Positions 41,311-49,497 of a DNA stretch of 49,497 nt are shown here, piece by piece. The notes under the pieces were generated by a model. It was not told where the DNA came from and did no database searches. It worked only from the letters and a program-made list of their open reading frames with translations. This DNA is from Paracoccaceae bacterium (GTDB taxonomy: Bacteria; Pseudomonadota; Alphaproteobacteria; Rhodobacterales; Rhodobacteraceae), in contig JASBSV010000108.1 of the NCBI GenBank assembly GCA_030148745.1, positions 1 to 49,497 of the forward strand, read 5' to 3'. Made by a program: the position numbers and the translations under genes. Numbering within the stretch: position 1 is the first letter of the stretch; the number at the start of each line of letters is the position of its first letter.

Positions 41311-42819
41311 ATGCTTTCCGTCACCGACAACGGCCCGTTCCGGCCCTGCCCCAGCCCTTTCAACATGGCCGCCCATGTTCTGGCCCGTGCCGATCAGAAG
41401 GGCGGCAAACCCGCGCTTTGCGTTCTGGGCCTGAAAGGCGCCGAAATCTGGAGCTATGATCAGCTCAAAAGCGCCATTCTGGGCACCGCCAGCGGGTTTC
41501 TGGCCGCCGGGCTGACACCGGGCGACCGGGTGCTGATGCGGCTGGGCAATTCGGTCGAATTTCCCATCGCCTATCTTGGCGCCATCGCCGTCGGCCTGAT
41601 CCCGGTGCCAACATCGGTGCAGCTGACCACGGCCGAGCTGAACCACCTGATGCCGGCGCTGGCGCCCGCCGCCACATTGGCCGGTCCCGGTATCGCGCTG
41701 CCCGATCAGACCGGGCAGTTGATCACGCAAGACGACCTGCGCCGCTTTCACAGCCTGCCGCCCGCCCCCTATCAGATGGGCGATCCCGAGCGCCCGGCTT
41801 ATATCGTCTATACCTCGGGCACCTCGGGGCGCGCGCGCGGCGTGGTCCATGCCCATCGCGCGGTCTGGGCCCGGCAGATGATGTGGCAGGGCTGGTACGG
41901 GCTGACCGAGGATGACCGGCTGCTCCATGCCGGCGCCTTCAACTGGACCTATACGCTGGGCACCGGGCTGATCGACCCCCTGTCGATCGGGGCCACGGCG
42001 CTGATCCCTCAGCCGGGGCTTGAGGCGGGTGATCTGGCGCAACTTATGGCGCAGCATGAGGCAACGATCTTTGCCGCCGCGCCGGGCGTTTACCGCAGGC
42101 TGTTGCGGCAGGCGGACGATCTGCATCTGCCGCGCCTGCGCCACGGGCTGTCGGCGGGCGAAAAACTGGCGCAGGGGATCCGCGAGGAATGGCAGGCGCG
42201 CAGCGGCACCGGGGTGCATGAAGCTTATGGCATGTCGGAATGTTCGACCTTCATCTCGGGCTCGCCCGATCATCCGGCCACGCCCGGCACCTCGGGGCGG
42301 GCGCAGCCGGGGCGACGGATTGCGCTTCTGGGCCCCGATGCGCAGCCGGTTCCGCGCGGCGAAGAGGGCGAGATCGCCGTGTCGCGCGACGATCCAGGGC
42401 TGATGCTGGGTTATCTTGATGCCCCTGACGAGACGGCGGCGCGGATGCGCGGTGAGTGGTTTCTGACCGGAGACCGGGCGCGGATGGACGCCGATGGCGG
42501 CCTGACCTATCTGGGACGCAACGACGACATGATGAACGCCGGCGGCTTTCGCGTCTCACCGCTTGAGGTCGAGCGCGCCTTTGCCGATTGCCCCGGCCTT
42601 GGCGATTGCGCCGCCGCCGAACTGGCGGTCAAGGCCGACACGACCGTTATCGCGCTCTTTTACGAAGCCCCGGCGCCCCTTGACCCTCAAACGCTGGCGC
42701 TTCATGCTCAGGCACGGCTGGCGCATTACAAAACGCCGCGTATTTTCCGCCATATCGACACATTGCCACGGGCGGCAAATGGCAAAATCAGTCGCAAGAC
42801 CCTGCGCGACATGGCCTGA
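41311..42819 (+). CDS. AMP-forming acyl-CoA synthetase-like enzyme
   Basis: A 502-residue member of the acyl-adenylate family. The phosphate loop YTSGTSGRARG is near residues 164-174, the adenylate motif YGMSECS follows, TGDRARMDADGG is the conserved hinge region, and the catalytic Lys lies in ANGKISRK near the C-terminus. It activates a carboxylic acid with ATP and coenzyme A; the pattern resembles benzoate- or medium-chain acid-CoA ligases, but the acid is unknown. The divergent XRE-cupin gene probably controls it. The ribosome binding site before the ATG is weak. Confidence 0.9.
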   Translation: MLSVTDNGPFRPCPSPFNMAAHVLARADQKGGKPALCVLGLKGAEIWSYDQLKSAILGTASGFLAAGLTPGDRVLMRLGNSVEFPIAYLGAIAVGLIPVPTSVQLTTAELNHLMPALAPAATLAGPGIALPDQTGQLITQDDLRRFHSLPPAPYQMGDPERPAYIVYTSGTSGRARGVVHAHRAVWARQMMWQGWYGLTEDDRLLHAGAFNWTYTLGTGLIDPLSIGATALIPQPGLEAGDLAQLMAQHEATIFAAAPGVYRRLLRQADDLHLPRLRHGLSAGEKLAQGIREEWQARSGTGVHEAYGMSECSTFISGSPDHPATPGTSGRAQPGRRIALLGPDAQPVPRGEEGEIAVSRDDPGLMLGYLDAPDETAARMRGEWFLTGDRARMDADGGLTYLGRNDDMMNAGGFRVSPLEVERAFADCPGLGDCAAAELAVKADTTVIALFYEAPAPLDPQTLALHAQARLAHYKTPRIFRHIDTLPRAANGKISRKTLRDMA

Positions 42820-42906
42820 GCTACGGGCCATGGCCGTATCAGGGCCGATGCCCGGTCCGCGCCCGCGGGCAGAGAAACAACCCAAGGTCCGCGAAAGGAC
42901 AAGCCT

Positions 42907-43587
42907 ATGATTACGCTCGATATCCTGTCTGATCCGATCTGCCCCTGGTGCTATATCGGCAAGGTTCAGCTGGACCGCGCGCTTGAGGCCCGCGCCGACC
43001 GGCCGGTAACCCTGGCCTGGCATCCTTTTCAGCTGAACCCCGATATGCCGCGCGAGGGGATGGACCGGCGCGAGTATCTGGAGACGAAATTCGGCGGCAA
43101 AAAACAGGCGGTCGAGGTTTACGCACGCATCGCCGAGGCGGCCGAGGCAGCCGGGCTTGAGATCGACTTTGGCGCGATCAAACGCACGCCCAACACGCTG
43201 GATGCGCACCGGCTTATTCAATGGGCCGGGATCGAAGGGGCGCAGACGCCCGTCGTCTCGGGCCTTTTCAAGGCCTATTTCAAGGAAGGGCGCGATATCG
43301 GAAGCCACGAGGTTCTGGCCGATATCGCCGATGCGGCGGGCATGGATGCCTCGCTGGTGCTGCGGCTTTTGCAGACCGATGAGGATGTCGAGGATATCCG
43401 CAAGCGCGACGCGCATTCGCGCCAGATGGGCGTGACCGGCGTGCCGACCTTCATCATCGCCAATCAACATGCCGTTCCGGGCGCCCAGCCGACCGAGCTT
43501 TGGACAAAGGTCCTTGATGAGCTGGCCGAGAAGCAGGCGCTGCAGGAGCAAGAGACGCAGGAGGGCCCCGAAGGCCAAACCGCATGA
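42907..43587 (+). CDS. DsbA-family FrnE-like thiol oxidoreductase
   Basis: A 226-residue cytoplasmic thioredoxin-fold protein without a signal peptide. The active site CPWC is in DPICPWCYIGK near residue 13, and the cis-proline loop is GVPTFIIAN. FrnE proteins belong to the branch of the DsbA family close to 2-hydroxychromene-2-carboxylate isomerases; CxxC members catalyse disulfide exchange. AAAGGA precedes the start. It overlaps the following transporter gene by four bases. Confidence 0.93.
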   Translation: MITLDILSDPICPWCYIGKVQLDRALEARADRPVTLAWHPFQLNPDMPREGMDRREYLETKFGGKKQAVEVYARIAEAAEAAGLEIDFGAIKRTPNTLDAHRLIQWAGIEGAQTPVVSGLFKAYFKEGRDIGSHEVLADIADAAGMDASLVLRLLQTDEDVEDIRKRDAHSRQMGVTGVPTFIIANQHAVPGAQPTELWTKVLDELAEKQALQEQETQEGPEGQTA

Positions 43588-44879
43588 GCCGGCCTTTCGA
43601 CAGCCTCGACCCCGCTTTGCAGGAGGTCGCCCCGGCCCCGGCCTCGGGCGCTGCGCCCCACGGCGGGCAGACCCGCCCGCCCCGCCACCCCGGCCGGGCC
43701 GAGTTCATCGGCCTGATGGCGATGCTTTTTGCCACCATTGCCTTTTCACTGGATGCGATGCTGCCGGCGCTGCCGTCGATTGCCAGCGATCTGAAGCTGA
43801 CCGATCCCAACCGCGCGCAGCTGGTGCTGACCAGTTTTGTCTTTGGCATGGGGGCGGGCACACTGTTTACCGGCCCGCTGTCGGACCGTTTCGGCCGCCG
43901 CCCGGTGATCTTTGCCGGCATGGCGCTTTATATTCTGGCCGCATTGGTGGCCTGGGCGGCCCGCTCGCTTGAGCTGTTGCTGGCGGCGCGGGTGCTTCAG
44001 GGGATCGGCGCGGCGGGCCCGCGTATCGTGGCGCTGGCCATCATTCGCGACCTTTATCAGGGCCGCGGTATGGCCCGGCTGATGTCATTTGTGATGATGG
44101 TCTTTACCCTTGTGCCTGCCATCGCGCCCAGTTTCGGCGCGCTGATCATCCATCTTGCCGGCTGGCGCGCGATCTTTCCCGCCTTTGTCGTCTTTGCGGT
44201 GATTTCCACAAGCTGGCTGGCCCTGCGCCAGCCCGAGACGCTTTTGCCCGAAAACCGCAAAATGTTCCGCTGGTCCAGCTTTCGCGCCACGCTGGCCGAG
44301 ATCCTGACAAACCGGCAGGTTACCCTGTCGATTGCGGTTCAGACCCTGTGCTTTGGCATTCTTTTCGGGCATCTGTCGGCGGTTCAGCCGATTTTCGATG
44401 TCACCTTTGGCCGCGCGGCCAGTTTTCCCATGTGGTTCGGCATCATCGCGGTTCTTGCCGGCAGCGCCAGTTTCCTGAACGCCGCGATTGTCGAGCGGGT
44501 GGGAATGCGGCGGATCATCAAAATCACGCTGATGTCGCAGATCGGTATTGCCGGGGCAATTGCGGTGATCTCGGCCACCGGCGCCCTGCCCCAACCGCTT
44601 TATTTCGCGGCCTATGTATTCTGGTCGGTGTCGATCTTTGCGCTGGCCGGGCTGACCATCGGCAATCTTAACGCGCTGGCGATGGAGCCTGTGGGCCATA
44701 TCGCGGGCACCGCCGCCTCGGTCATCGGGTCGATCTCGACCATGCTGGCGGTGCTGATTGCCGCGCCGATCGGGCTGGCCTTCGACGGAACGCCCCTGCC
44801 TGTGGCACTGGGGCTGATGATTGCGGCAGCGCTGGGCGCTTATCTGATGCGTTTCATCACCCGTGAGGAGCAGGCTTAG
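43584..44879 (+). CDS. Bcr/CflA-family multidrug efflux MFS transporter
   Basis: A 431-residue protein with 12 hydrophobic segments after a ~45-residue Pro/Gly-rich N-terminus. The family motifs LPSIASDLKL, GMGAGTLFTGPLSDRFGRRPVIF and RVLQGIGAAGPRIVALAIIRD are clear. Such proteins expel drugs or small metabolites using the proton gradient. It is coupled to the FrnE-like gene by an ATGA overlap, and its stop overlaps the mfd stop by four bases on the opposite strand. Confidence 0.94.
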   Translation: MSRPFDSLDPALQEVAPAPASGAAPHGGQTRPPRHPGRAEFIGLMAMLFATIAFSLDAMLPALPSIASDLKLTDPNRAQLVLTSFVFGMGAGTLFTGPLSDRFGRRPVIFAGMALYILAALVAWAARSLELLLAARVLQGIGAAGPRIVALAIIRDLYQGRGMARLMSFVMMVFTLVPAIAPSFGALIIHLAGWRAIFPAFVVFAVISTSWLALRQPETLLPENRKMFRWSSFRATLAEILTNRQVTLSIAVQTLCFGILFGHLSAVQPIFDVTFGRAASFPMWFGIIAVLAGSASFLNAAIVERVGMRRIIKITLMSQIGIAGAIAVISATGALPQPLYFAAYVFWSVSIFALAGLTIGNLNALAMEPVGHIAGTAASVIGSISTMLAVLIAAPIGLAFDGTPLPVALGLMIAAALGAYLMRFITREEQA

Positions 44880-47800
44880 CGCCCGGCCTTGGCGGCCTTA
44901 CCCTCGGCGATAAGCTTTTCGGCCAGATCGCGGGCAATCGCATAGGCGCCCCTGATCTTGTCGGCCTCTTTTTTCCAGTCGCGGCGCAGCACGATCTTGT
45001 TGTCCTTGACCTTGGCCAGCCCGCGCTGGGCCTCGATGAATTCGACCAGCCCGCGGGGCGAGGCGAATTTGTCGTTGTGAAACTGGATCGTGGCGCCCTT
45101 GGGCCCGGCATCCAGACGCGCGATGCCTGCACGCCGGCACATTGCCTTGATGCGGATCACCAGCATCAGGGTGTTGACCTCTTTGGGCAGCGGGCCGAAC
45201 CGGTCGATCAGCTCGGCGGCGAACCCCTCAAGCTCCACCTTGGTCGAAAGCGACGACAGGCGGCGATAAAGGCCCAGACGCACATCCAGATCCGGCACAT
45301 AAGCCTCGGGTATCAGGACCGGAACGCCAAGGTTGATGGTCGGCGCCCATTGGTCGTCGACATCACTCAACCCCTCAAGCTGGCCCGATTTGATCCCCGC
45401 GATCGCCTCTTCCAACATCGACTGATAAAGCTCATAACCCACTTCGCGCACATGGCCCGACTGCTCTTCACCCACAAGGTTGCCGGCGCCGCGAATATCA
45501 AGGTCCTGACTGGCCAATGTGAACCCCGCGCCCAGCGTGTCCAGCGTGCCCAGAACCCGCAGCCGCTTTTGCGCCGCCGGGGTCAGGGGCGTGCGCGGCT
45601 TGGTCGTCAGATAGGCATAGGCCCGCGCCTTGGACCGTCCGACCCGGCCGCGGATCTGATAAAGCTGGGCCAGCCCGAACATATCGGCGCGGTGCACGAT
45701 CATCGTGTTGGCGGTGGGAATATCCAGCCCGCTTTCCACGATGGTCGTGGCCAGAAGCACATCGAACTTGCCGTCGTAAAAGGCGTTCATCTTGTCATCA
45801 AGCTCACCCGCGGCCATCTGCCCATGGGCCACGACATAAGTAAGCTCGGGCAACTGTTCTGTCAGGAAAGCCTCGATCTCGGGCAGATCGGAAATGCGCG
45901 GCACGACATAGAAGGACTGCCCGCCGCGATAATGTTCGCGCAACAGCGCCTCGCGGATGGTGACGCTGTCAAATTCGCTGACATAGGTGCGGATGGCCAG
46001 ACGGTCGACCGGCGGCGTGCCGATGATCGACAGATCGCGCACCCCCGTCAGCGACAGTTGCAGGGTGCGCGGGATCGGCGTCGCGGTCAGGGTCAGAACA
46101 TGGATGTCGCTGCGCATCTCTTTCAGCCGCTCCTTATGGCCGACGCCGAAATGCTGTTCCTCGTCGATCACCAGAAGGCCCAGATCCCTAAAGCGCACCG
46201 ATTTGGCCAAAAGCGCATGGGTGCCGATCACGATATCCACCGTTCCGCGCGACAGACCATCGCGGGTCTGGGCGGCCTCTTTGGCGGTCACAAAGCGCGA
46301 CAATTGCCGCACGTTCACCGGAAAGCCGCGAAAGCGCTCGGCAAAAGACTGATAATGCTGGCGCGCCAAAAGCGTCGTGGGCGCGATCACCGCCACCTGC
46401 TTGCCCGCCATCGCCGCGACAAAGGCGGCGCGGATCGCCACCTCGGTCTTGCCAAAGCCGACATCGCCGCAAATCAGCCGGTCCATCGGCACGCCAGCGG
46501 CCAGATCGGCCAATGTCTCTTCTATCGCGCTTAGCTGATCATCGGTTTCCTGATAGGGAAAGCGGGCCGAAAATGCCTCCCACATCGCCTGCGGTGGCTC
46601 CAGCACCGGGGCCGAGCGCAGGGCGCGTTCGGCGGCAATGCGGATCAGCTTGTCAGCGATCTTGCGAATACGCTCTTTCAGCCTGGCCTTCTTGGCCTGC
46701 CATGCGCCGCCGCCCAGCCGGTCAAGCAGCCCCTCTTCATGGCCAAAGCGCGACAAGAGCTCGATATTTTCGACCGGCAGGTAAAGCCGCGCCTTATCGG
46801 CGTATTCAAGGCTCAGGCATTCATGCGCCGCACCGGCGGCCGTGATGATCTCAAGCCCGTGATAGCGCCCGACGCCGTGATCGACATGCACCACCAGATC
46901 GCCCGGTGACAGGCTTTGCGCCTCGGTCAGGAAATTGTCGGCGCGGCGTTTCTTGCGCGGCGCCCGGATCAGGCGGTCGCCCAGAATATCCTGTTCGGAT
47001 ATCACCGTCAGCCCGCCACCTTCGAACCCGTGTTCAAGCGCCCAGACTGCCAGATGCAACCCCCCCGGCACAATATCATCGGCGCGTTCGATCAGCCGGG
47101 CCTTGCCGATATCCTCATCCTCGATCAACCCCTCAAGCCGCGCCCGCGCGCCTTGCGAATAGCTGGCGATCACCACCGGGCCTTCGGCCTGCCGCACCCT
47201 GATGTGATCGGCCAGCGCGGCAAAAAGGCTGATCTCTTCGCGCTGGCGTTCGGGCGCGAAATTGCGCCCGATCCGCCCGCCGGCATCCAGAACCCCAAGG
47301 CCCGTGGGCTGAGACAGAACCGACAGCTGCACAACCCGCGTTGCCGCCAGCGCCCCGTTCCATGCCGCATCATTCAGATAAAGCGACAGCGGCGGCGCGG
47401 GTTTATATACCGTATCGAGCCGCCCCTTATGGGTCATCGCCTCGCGCCTTGTGTCATATTGATCGGCAATCGAGGTCCAGCGCGCCAAACGCGCCGGCGT
47501 CAACTGATCGTCCAGAACCACAGGCGCGCCCGGCAGATAATCAAACAATGTTTCCAGATGATCGTGGAAAAAGCCCAGCCAATGCTCGGCGCCTGCATGT
47601 TTGCGCCCCGCGCTGATCGCCTCATAAAGCGGATCGTCACTTCCCGCGGCCCCGAACTCAAGCCGGTAATTCTGGCGAAACCTTGTGATCGCGGCCTCGT
47701 CGAGGATCACCTCACTGACCGGGGCAAGCTCCACCGAGGTCAGCTTTTCGGTGGTGCGCTGGCTGGCCGGATCGAACCGCCGCGCCCCGTCCAGAACATC

Positions 47801-48349
47801 GCCGAAAAGATCCAGCCGCACCGGCCCGCTGTCGCCCGGCGGATAGATGTCGATGATCCCGCCGCGCACCGCATAATCACCCGGCTCGCTGACCGTGGGG
47901 GCCATGGTGAAGCCCATGCGGATCAAAAAGGCCTTCAGCGCCGCCTCATCGATCCGCCGCCCGACCGTGGCGGTAAATGACGCCTCTTTGAGAAGCGCGC
48001 GCGCCGGCACCCTTTGCGTGGCCGCCGCCAGCGTCGTCAGAACGATAAAGCCCCCGGTCAGCGCCGCCGCCCCCTGCGCCAGCGTTGCCAGAACCGCCAT
48101 CCGCGCGGCCGAGATATTGGTGTTCGGCGACACCCGGTCATAGGGCAGACAATCCCATGCCGGAAAGGTCAGCACCGGCACCTGCGGCGCATAAAAGGCC
48201 AGCGCCGCGCGCATCGCCGCCAGCCGTTTGTCATCGCGCGCGACATGCATGACCGGCCCTGCGGCCTTGTCCAGCTCCTCCAGCAGCAGCTTGGCGTCAA
48301 AGCCTTCGGGCGCGCCGGACAACAGGATATGCAAAGGCGAAGAACTCAT
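44876..48349 (-). CDS. mfd: Transcription-repair coupling factor Mfd
   Basis: A 1157-residue protein of normal Mfd length, counted from the ATG at 48349 (a TTG at 48385 gives 12 more residues without family character). In order come the UvrB-like N-terminal domains, the RNA-polymerase interaction domain (VVHVDHGVGRYHGLEII), the helicase with Walker A GDVGFGKTEVA near residue 626 and the VIDEEQHFGV box near 728, the RRGRVGRS-type motif (IRGRVGRSKARAYAYL), and the C-terminal domain. It removes RNA polymerase stalled at DNA damage and recruits UvrA. It is probably co-transcribed with the membrane-protein gene 39 bases upstream. Confidence 0.97.
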   Translation of the reverse strand: MSSSPLHILLSGAPEGFDAKLLLEELDKAAGPVMHVARDDKRLAAMRAALAFYAPQVPVLTFPAWDCLPYDRVSPNTNISAARMAVLATLAQGAAALTGGFIVLTTLAAATQRVPARALLKEASFTATVGRRIDEAALKAFLIRMGFTMAPTVSEPGDYAVRGGIIDIYPPGDSGPVRLDLFGDVLDGARRFDPASQRTTEKLTSVELAPVSEVILDEAAITRFRQNYRLEFGAAGSDDPLYEAISAGRKHAGAEHWLGFFHDHLETLFDYLPGAPVVLDDQLTPARLARWTSIADQYDTRREAMTHKGRLDTVYKPAPPLSLYLNDAAWNGALAATRVVQLSVLSQPTGLGVLDAGGRIGRNFAPERQREEISLFAALADHIRVRQAEGPVVIASYSQGARARLEGLIEDEDIGKARLIERADDIVPGGLHLAVWALEHGFEGGGLTVISEQDILGDRLIRAPRKKRRADNFLTEAQSLSPGDLVVHVDHGVGRYHGLEIITAAGAAHECLSLEYADKARLYLPVENIELLSRFGHEEGLLDRLGGGAWQAKKARLKERIRKIADKLIRIAAERALRSAPVLEPPQAMWEAFSARFPYQETDDQLSAIEETLADLAAGVPMDRLICGDVGFGKTEVAIRAAFVAAMAGKQVAVIAPTTLLARQHYQSFAERFRGFPVNVRQLSRFVTAKEAAQTRDGLSRGTVDIVIGTHALLAKSVRFRDLGLLVIDEEQHFGVGHKERLKEMRSDIHVLTLTATPIPRTLQLSLTGVRDLSIIGTPPVDRLAIRTYVSEFDSVTIREALLREHYRGGQSFYVVPRISDLPEIEAFLTEQLPELTYVVAHGQMAAGELDDKMNAFYDGKFDVLLATTIVESGLDIPTANTMIVHRADMFGLAQLYQIRGRVGRSKARAYAYLTTKPRTPLTPAAQKRLRVLGTLDTLGAGFTLASQDLDIRGAGNLVGEEQSGHVREVGYELYQSMLEEAIAGIKSGQLEGLSDVDDQWAPTINLGVPVLIPEAYVPDLDVRLGLYRRLSSLSTKVELEGFAAELIDRFGPLPKEVNTLMLVIRIKAMCRRAGIARLDAGPKGATIQFHNDKFASPRGLVEFIEAQRGLAKVKDNKIVLRRDWKKEADKIRGAYAIARDLAEKLIAEGKAAKAGR

Positions 48350-48388
48350 GGATGGGGGAGCTAGATGACCCAGCGGCGGTGTCAACCG

Positions 48389-48922
48389 TCAAAAACCGGC
48401 GCCAAGCGCCCCGGTGCCGATATTCTGATACATCCCCCAGATCGAGGTCACAAAGATCGAGGCCATGCCGATTACCTGAGTCGCCTGCCGGTGCCGCCGC
48501 ATTCTGGTATAAAGCGCCTCGCCCGGCTCGCCATGCTCGATGATTTTATGGGCGGTGCGGATGCTCAGAATACCCACAAGGGTCATCGGAAAGGCCAGCA
48601 GAAACACCGCCTGCGCAAATTCGATCCAATACCAGAAGGCCAAAAGCCCCAGCATCGTCAAAAGCCCGCAAACCAGCGCCAGAAGCCAGACCCCCGAAAC
48701 CCGCACGATATAGGTGATCCGGTTGATATTGACGCGCAGCAGATCGTGAAAATCTTCCTCCGCCTGCCCGCCGTCGCGCCGCGCGCGCAAGACCACGTCA
48801 TAAGGCACACCCAGAACCCAGTGGCTGACCGTCGACCAGGCCACGGCAAGCGCGATCCAATACCACAGGTTCGAGAAGGATCGCATGTCGATCAGCTCAA
48901 AAACCGTCTGATACCAATTCAC
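48389..48922 (-). CDS. Conserved membrane protein of unknown function
   Basis: A 177-residue protein with about four membrane spans: NLWYWIALAVAWSTVSHWVL, VSGVWLLALVCGLLTMLGLLA, FAQAVFLLAFPMTLVGI and VIGMASIFVTSIWGMY. A polar loop (ARRDGGQAEEDFHDLLR) separates the first two. I do not recognise a family. It precedes mfd on the same strand and is divergent from hemB. Confidence 0.75.
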   Translation of the reverse strand: MNWYQTVFELIDMRSFSNLWYWIALAVAWSTVSHWVLGVPYDVVLRARRDGGQAEEDFHDLLRVNINRITYIVRVSGVWLLALVCGLLTMLGLLAFWYWIEFAQAVFLLAFPMTLVGILSIRTAHKIIEHGEPGEALYTRMRRHRQATQVIGMASIFVTSIWGMYQNIGTGALGAGF

Positions 48923-49039
48923 GCCCTGTCACCCCTTGCCCGTTTCGCGCACCCTACCTTCTGCTTTTACCAACCACCAGACTTGAGATACACCACGATC
49001 CATGGTTTCAGACAACATTCGCCAGAAAGAGAGCCAAAG

Positions 49040-49497
49040 ATGCGCCCAACCGTCGCCCCCTTCCCCGCCGCCCGCCTGCGCCGCACCCGTCAAAGCCCTG
49101 CCCTGCGCCGGCTGGTGCGGGAAAACAGCCTTTCGGTCAGCGATCTGATCTGGCCGATCTTCGTCTGTGACGGCAACAACCTTGAAGAGCCTGTCACCTC
49201 GATGCCGGGCGTCTCGCGCCTGTCGGTCGATCGCGCCGTGGGCGCGGCGAAAGAGGCCGCCGCGCTGGGCATTCCGGCGATCTGCATCTTTCCCAACACC
49301 GACCCGGGCCTGAAAACCGAAACCTGCGAAGAGGCATGGAACCCCGACAACCTTGCCAACCGCGCGATCCGCGCGATCAAGGACGCCGTGCCCCAGATCG
49401 CCGTGATGAGCGATGTGGCGCTTGATCCCTATAACGCCAATGGTCATGACGGGATCGTGCGCGGCGGCGTCATCGTCAATGACGAAAGCGTCGAGGC
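49040..49497 (+). CDS. hemB: Porphobilinogen synthase (delta-aminolevulinic acid dehydratase), N-terminal part
   Basis: The first 152 residues run off the right edge; the full enzyme has about 330. The opening RRLVRENSLSVSDLIWPIFV, the SMPGVSRLSVD block and AICIFPNTDPGLKT are typical of HemB. It joins two molecules of 5-aminolevulinate to porphobilinogen for heme and, in phototrophs, chlorophyll. At the catalytic-metal site the sequence reads DVALDPYNANGHDG; the three cysteines of zinc enzymes are missing, so this is the zinc-independent, magnesium-using type. GAAAGAGAG precedes the ATG. Confidence 0.95.
   Translation, partial: MRPTVAPFPAARLRRTRQSPALRRLVRENSLSVSDLIWPIFVCDGNNLEEPVTSMPGVSRLSVDRAVGAAKEAAALGIPAICIFPNTDPGLKTETCEEAWNPDNLANRAIRAIKDAVPQIAVMSDVALDPYNANGHDGIVRGGVIVNDESVE

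Overview
The window is GC-rich DNA (above 60 % by eye) with dense, tightly packed genes. The evidence points to an alphaproteobacterium of the order Rhodobacterales (Roseobacteraceae/Paracoccaceae): ribosomal protein S2 has the Ala/Glu-rich tail common in alphaproteobacteria; the phosphate locus runs phoR-pstS-pstC-pstA-pstB-phoU-phoB with enlarged PstC and PstA; porphobilinogen synthase lacks the zinc cysteines; and a short GGCGGGGATAT-type element recurs after stop codons. I see no rRNA, tRNA, insertion sequence, prophage or CRISPR array. It reads as a chromosomal core region.

Layout. 1-8.6 kb: the 3' part of a dimethylglycine/sarcosine dehydrogenase-like gene, then on the minus strand a GlxA/AraC regulator, a Liv-type binding protein and livG-livF-(small secreted protein)-livH-livM. 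8.7-14.8 kb: class II DAHP synthase, a PAS protein, yicC-gmk-gamma carbonic anhydrase-like, a trans-sulfuration PLP enzyme and a pseudo-receiver-like protein. 15.0-22.7 kb: the complete phosphate-sensing and high-affinity uptake locus, with a three-repeat Pho box before pstS. 22.7-25.9 kb: an HlyD/ABC ATPase/permease exporter with a palindromic operator candidate and an 18-codon upstream ORF. 26.2-29.1 kb: aroQ, a LuxR solo, a structured intergenic region ending in a strong terminator, and an MFS transporter. 29.2-31.1 kb: rpsB-tsf. 31.2-36.6 kb: a VOC protein, a PuuE-like deacetylase, pseudouridine kinase and glycosidase genes separated by two opposite-strand membrane-protein genes, and a DUF502 protein. 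36.6-49.5 kb: a LysE exporter, patatin, a candidate sRNA, a YejA-like binding protein with a tiny entericidin gene, XRE-cupin regulator/acyl-CoA synthetase, FrnE-like DsbA, Bcr/CflA exporter, mfd, a membrane protein and the start of hemB.

How parts work together. PhoR/PhoB, PstSCAB and PhoU form one circuit that senses and imports phosphate. The Liv cluster, the GcvT-fold dehydrogenase and the GlxA-type regulator look like a catabolic uptake unit, possibly for a methylated amine or betaine; that substrate is inferred. DAHP synthase and AroQ serve the shikimate pathway. PsuK and PsuG degrade pseudouridine.

Most of the window is ordinary. The signals most worth a second look are the two candidate non-coding RNAs (about 27.6-27.8 kb plus strand and 38.5-38.6 kb minus strand), the LuxR solo with an altered signal pocket beside the first of them, the recurrent post-stop-codon element, and the palindrome plus mini-ORF before the exporter. 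None was tested by computation here.
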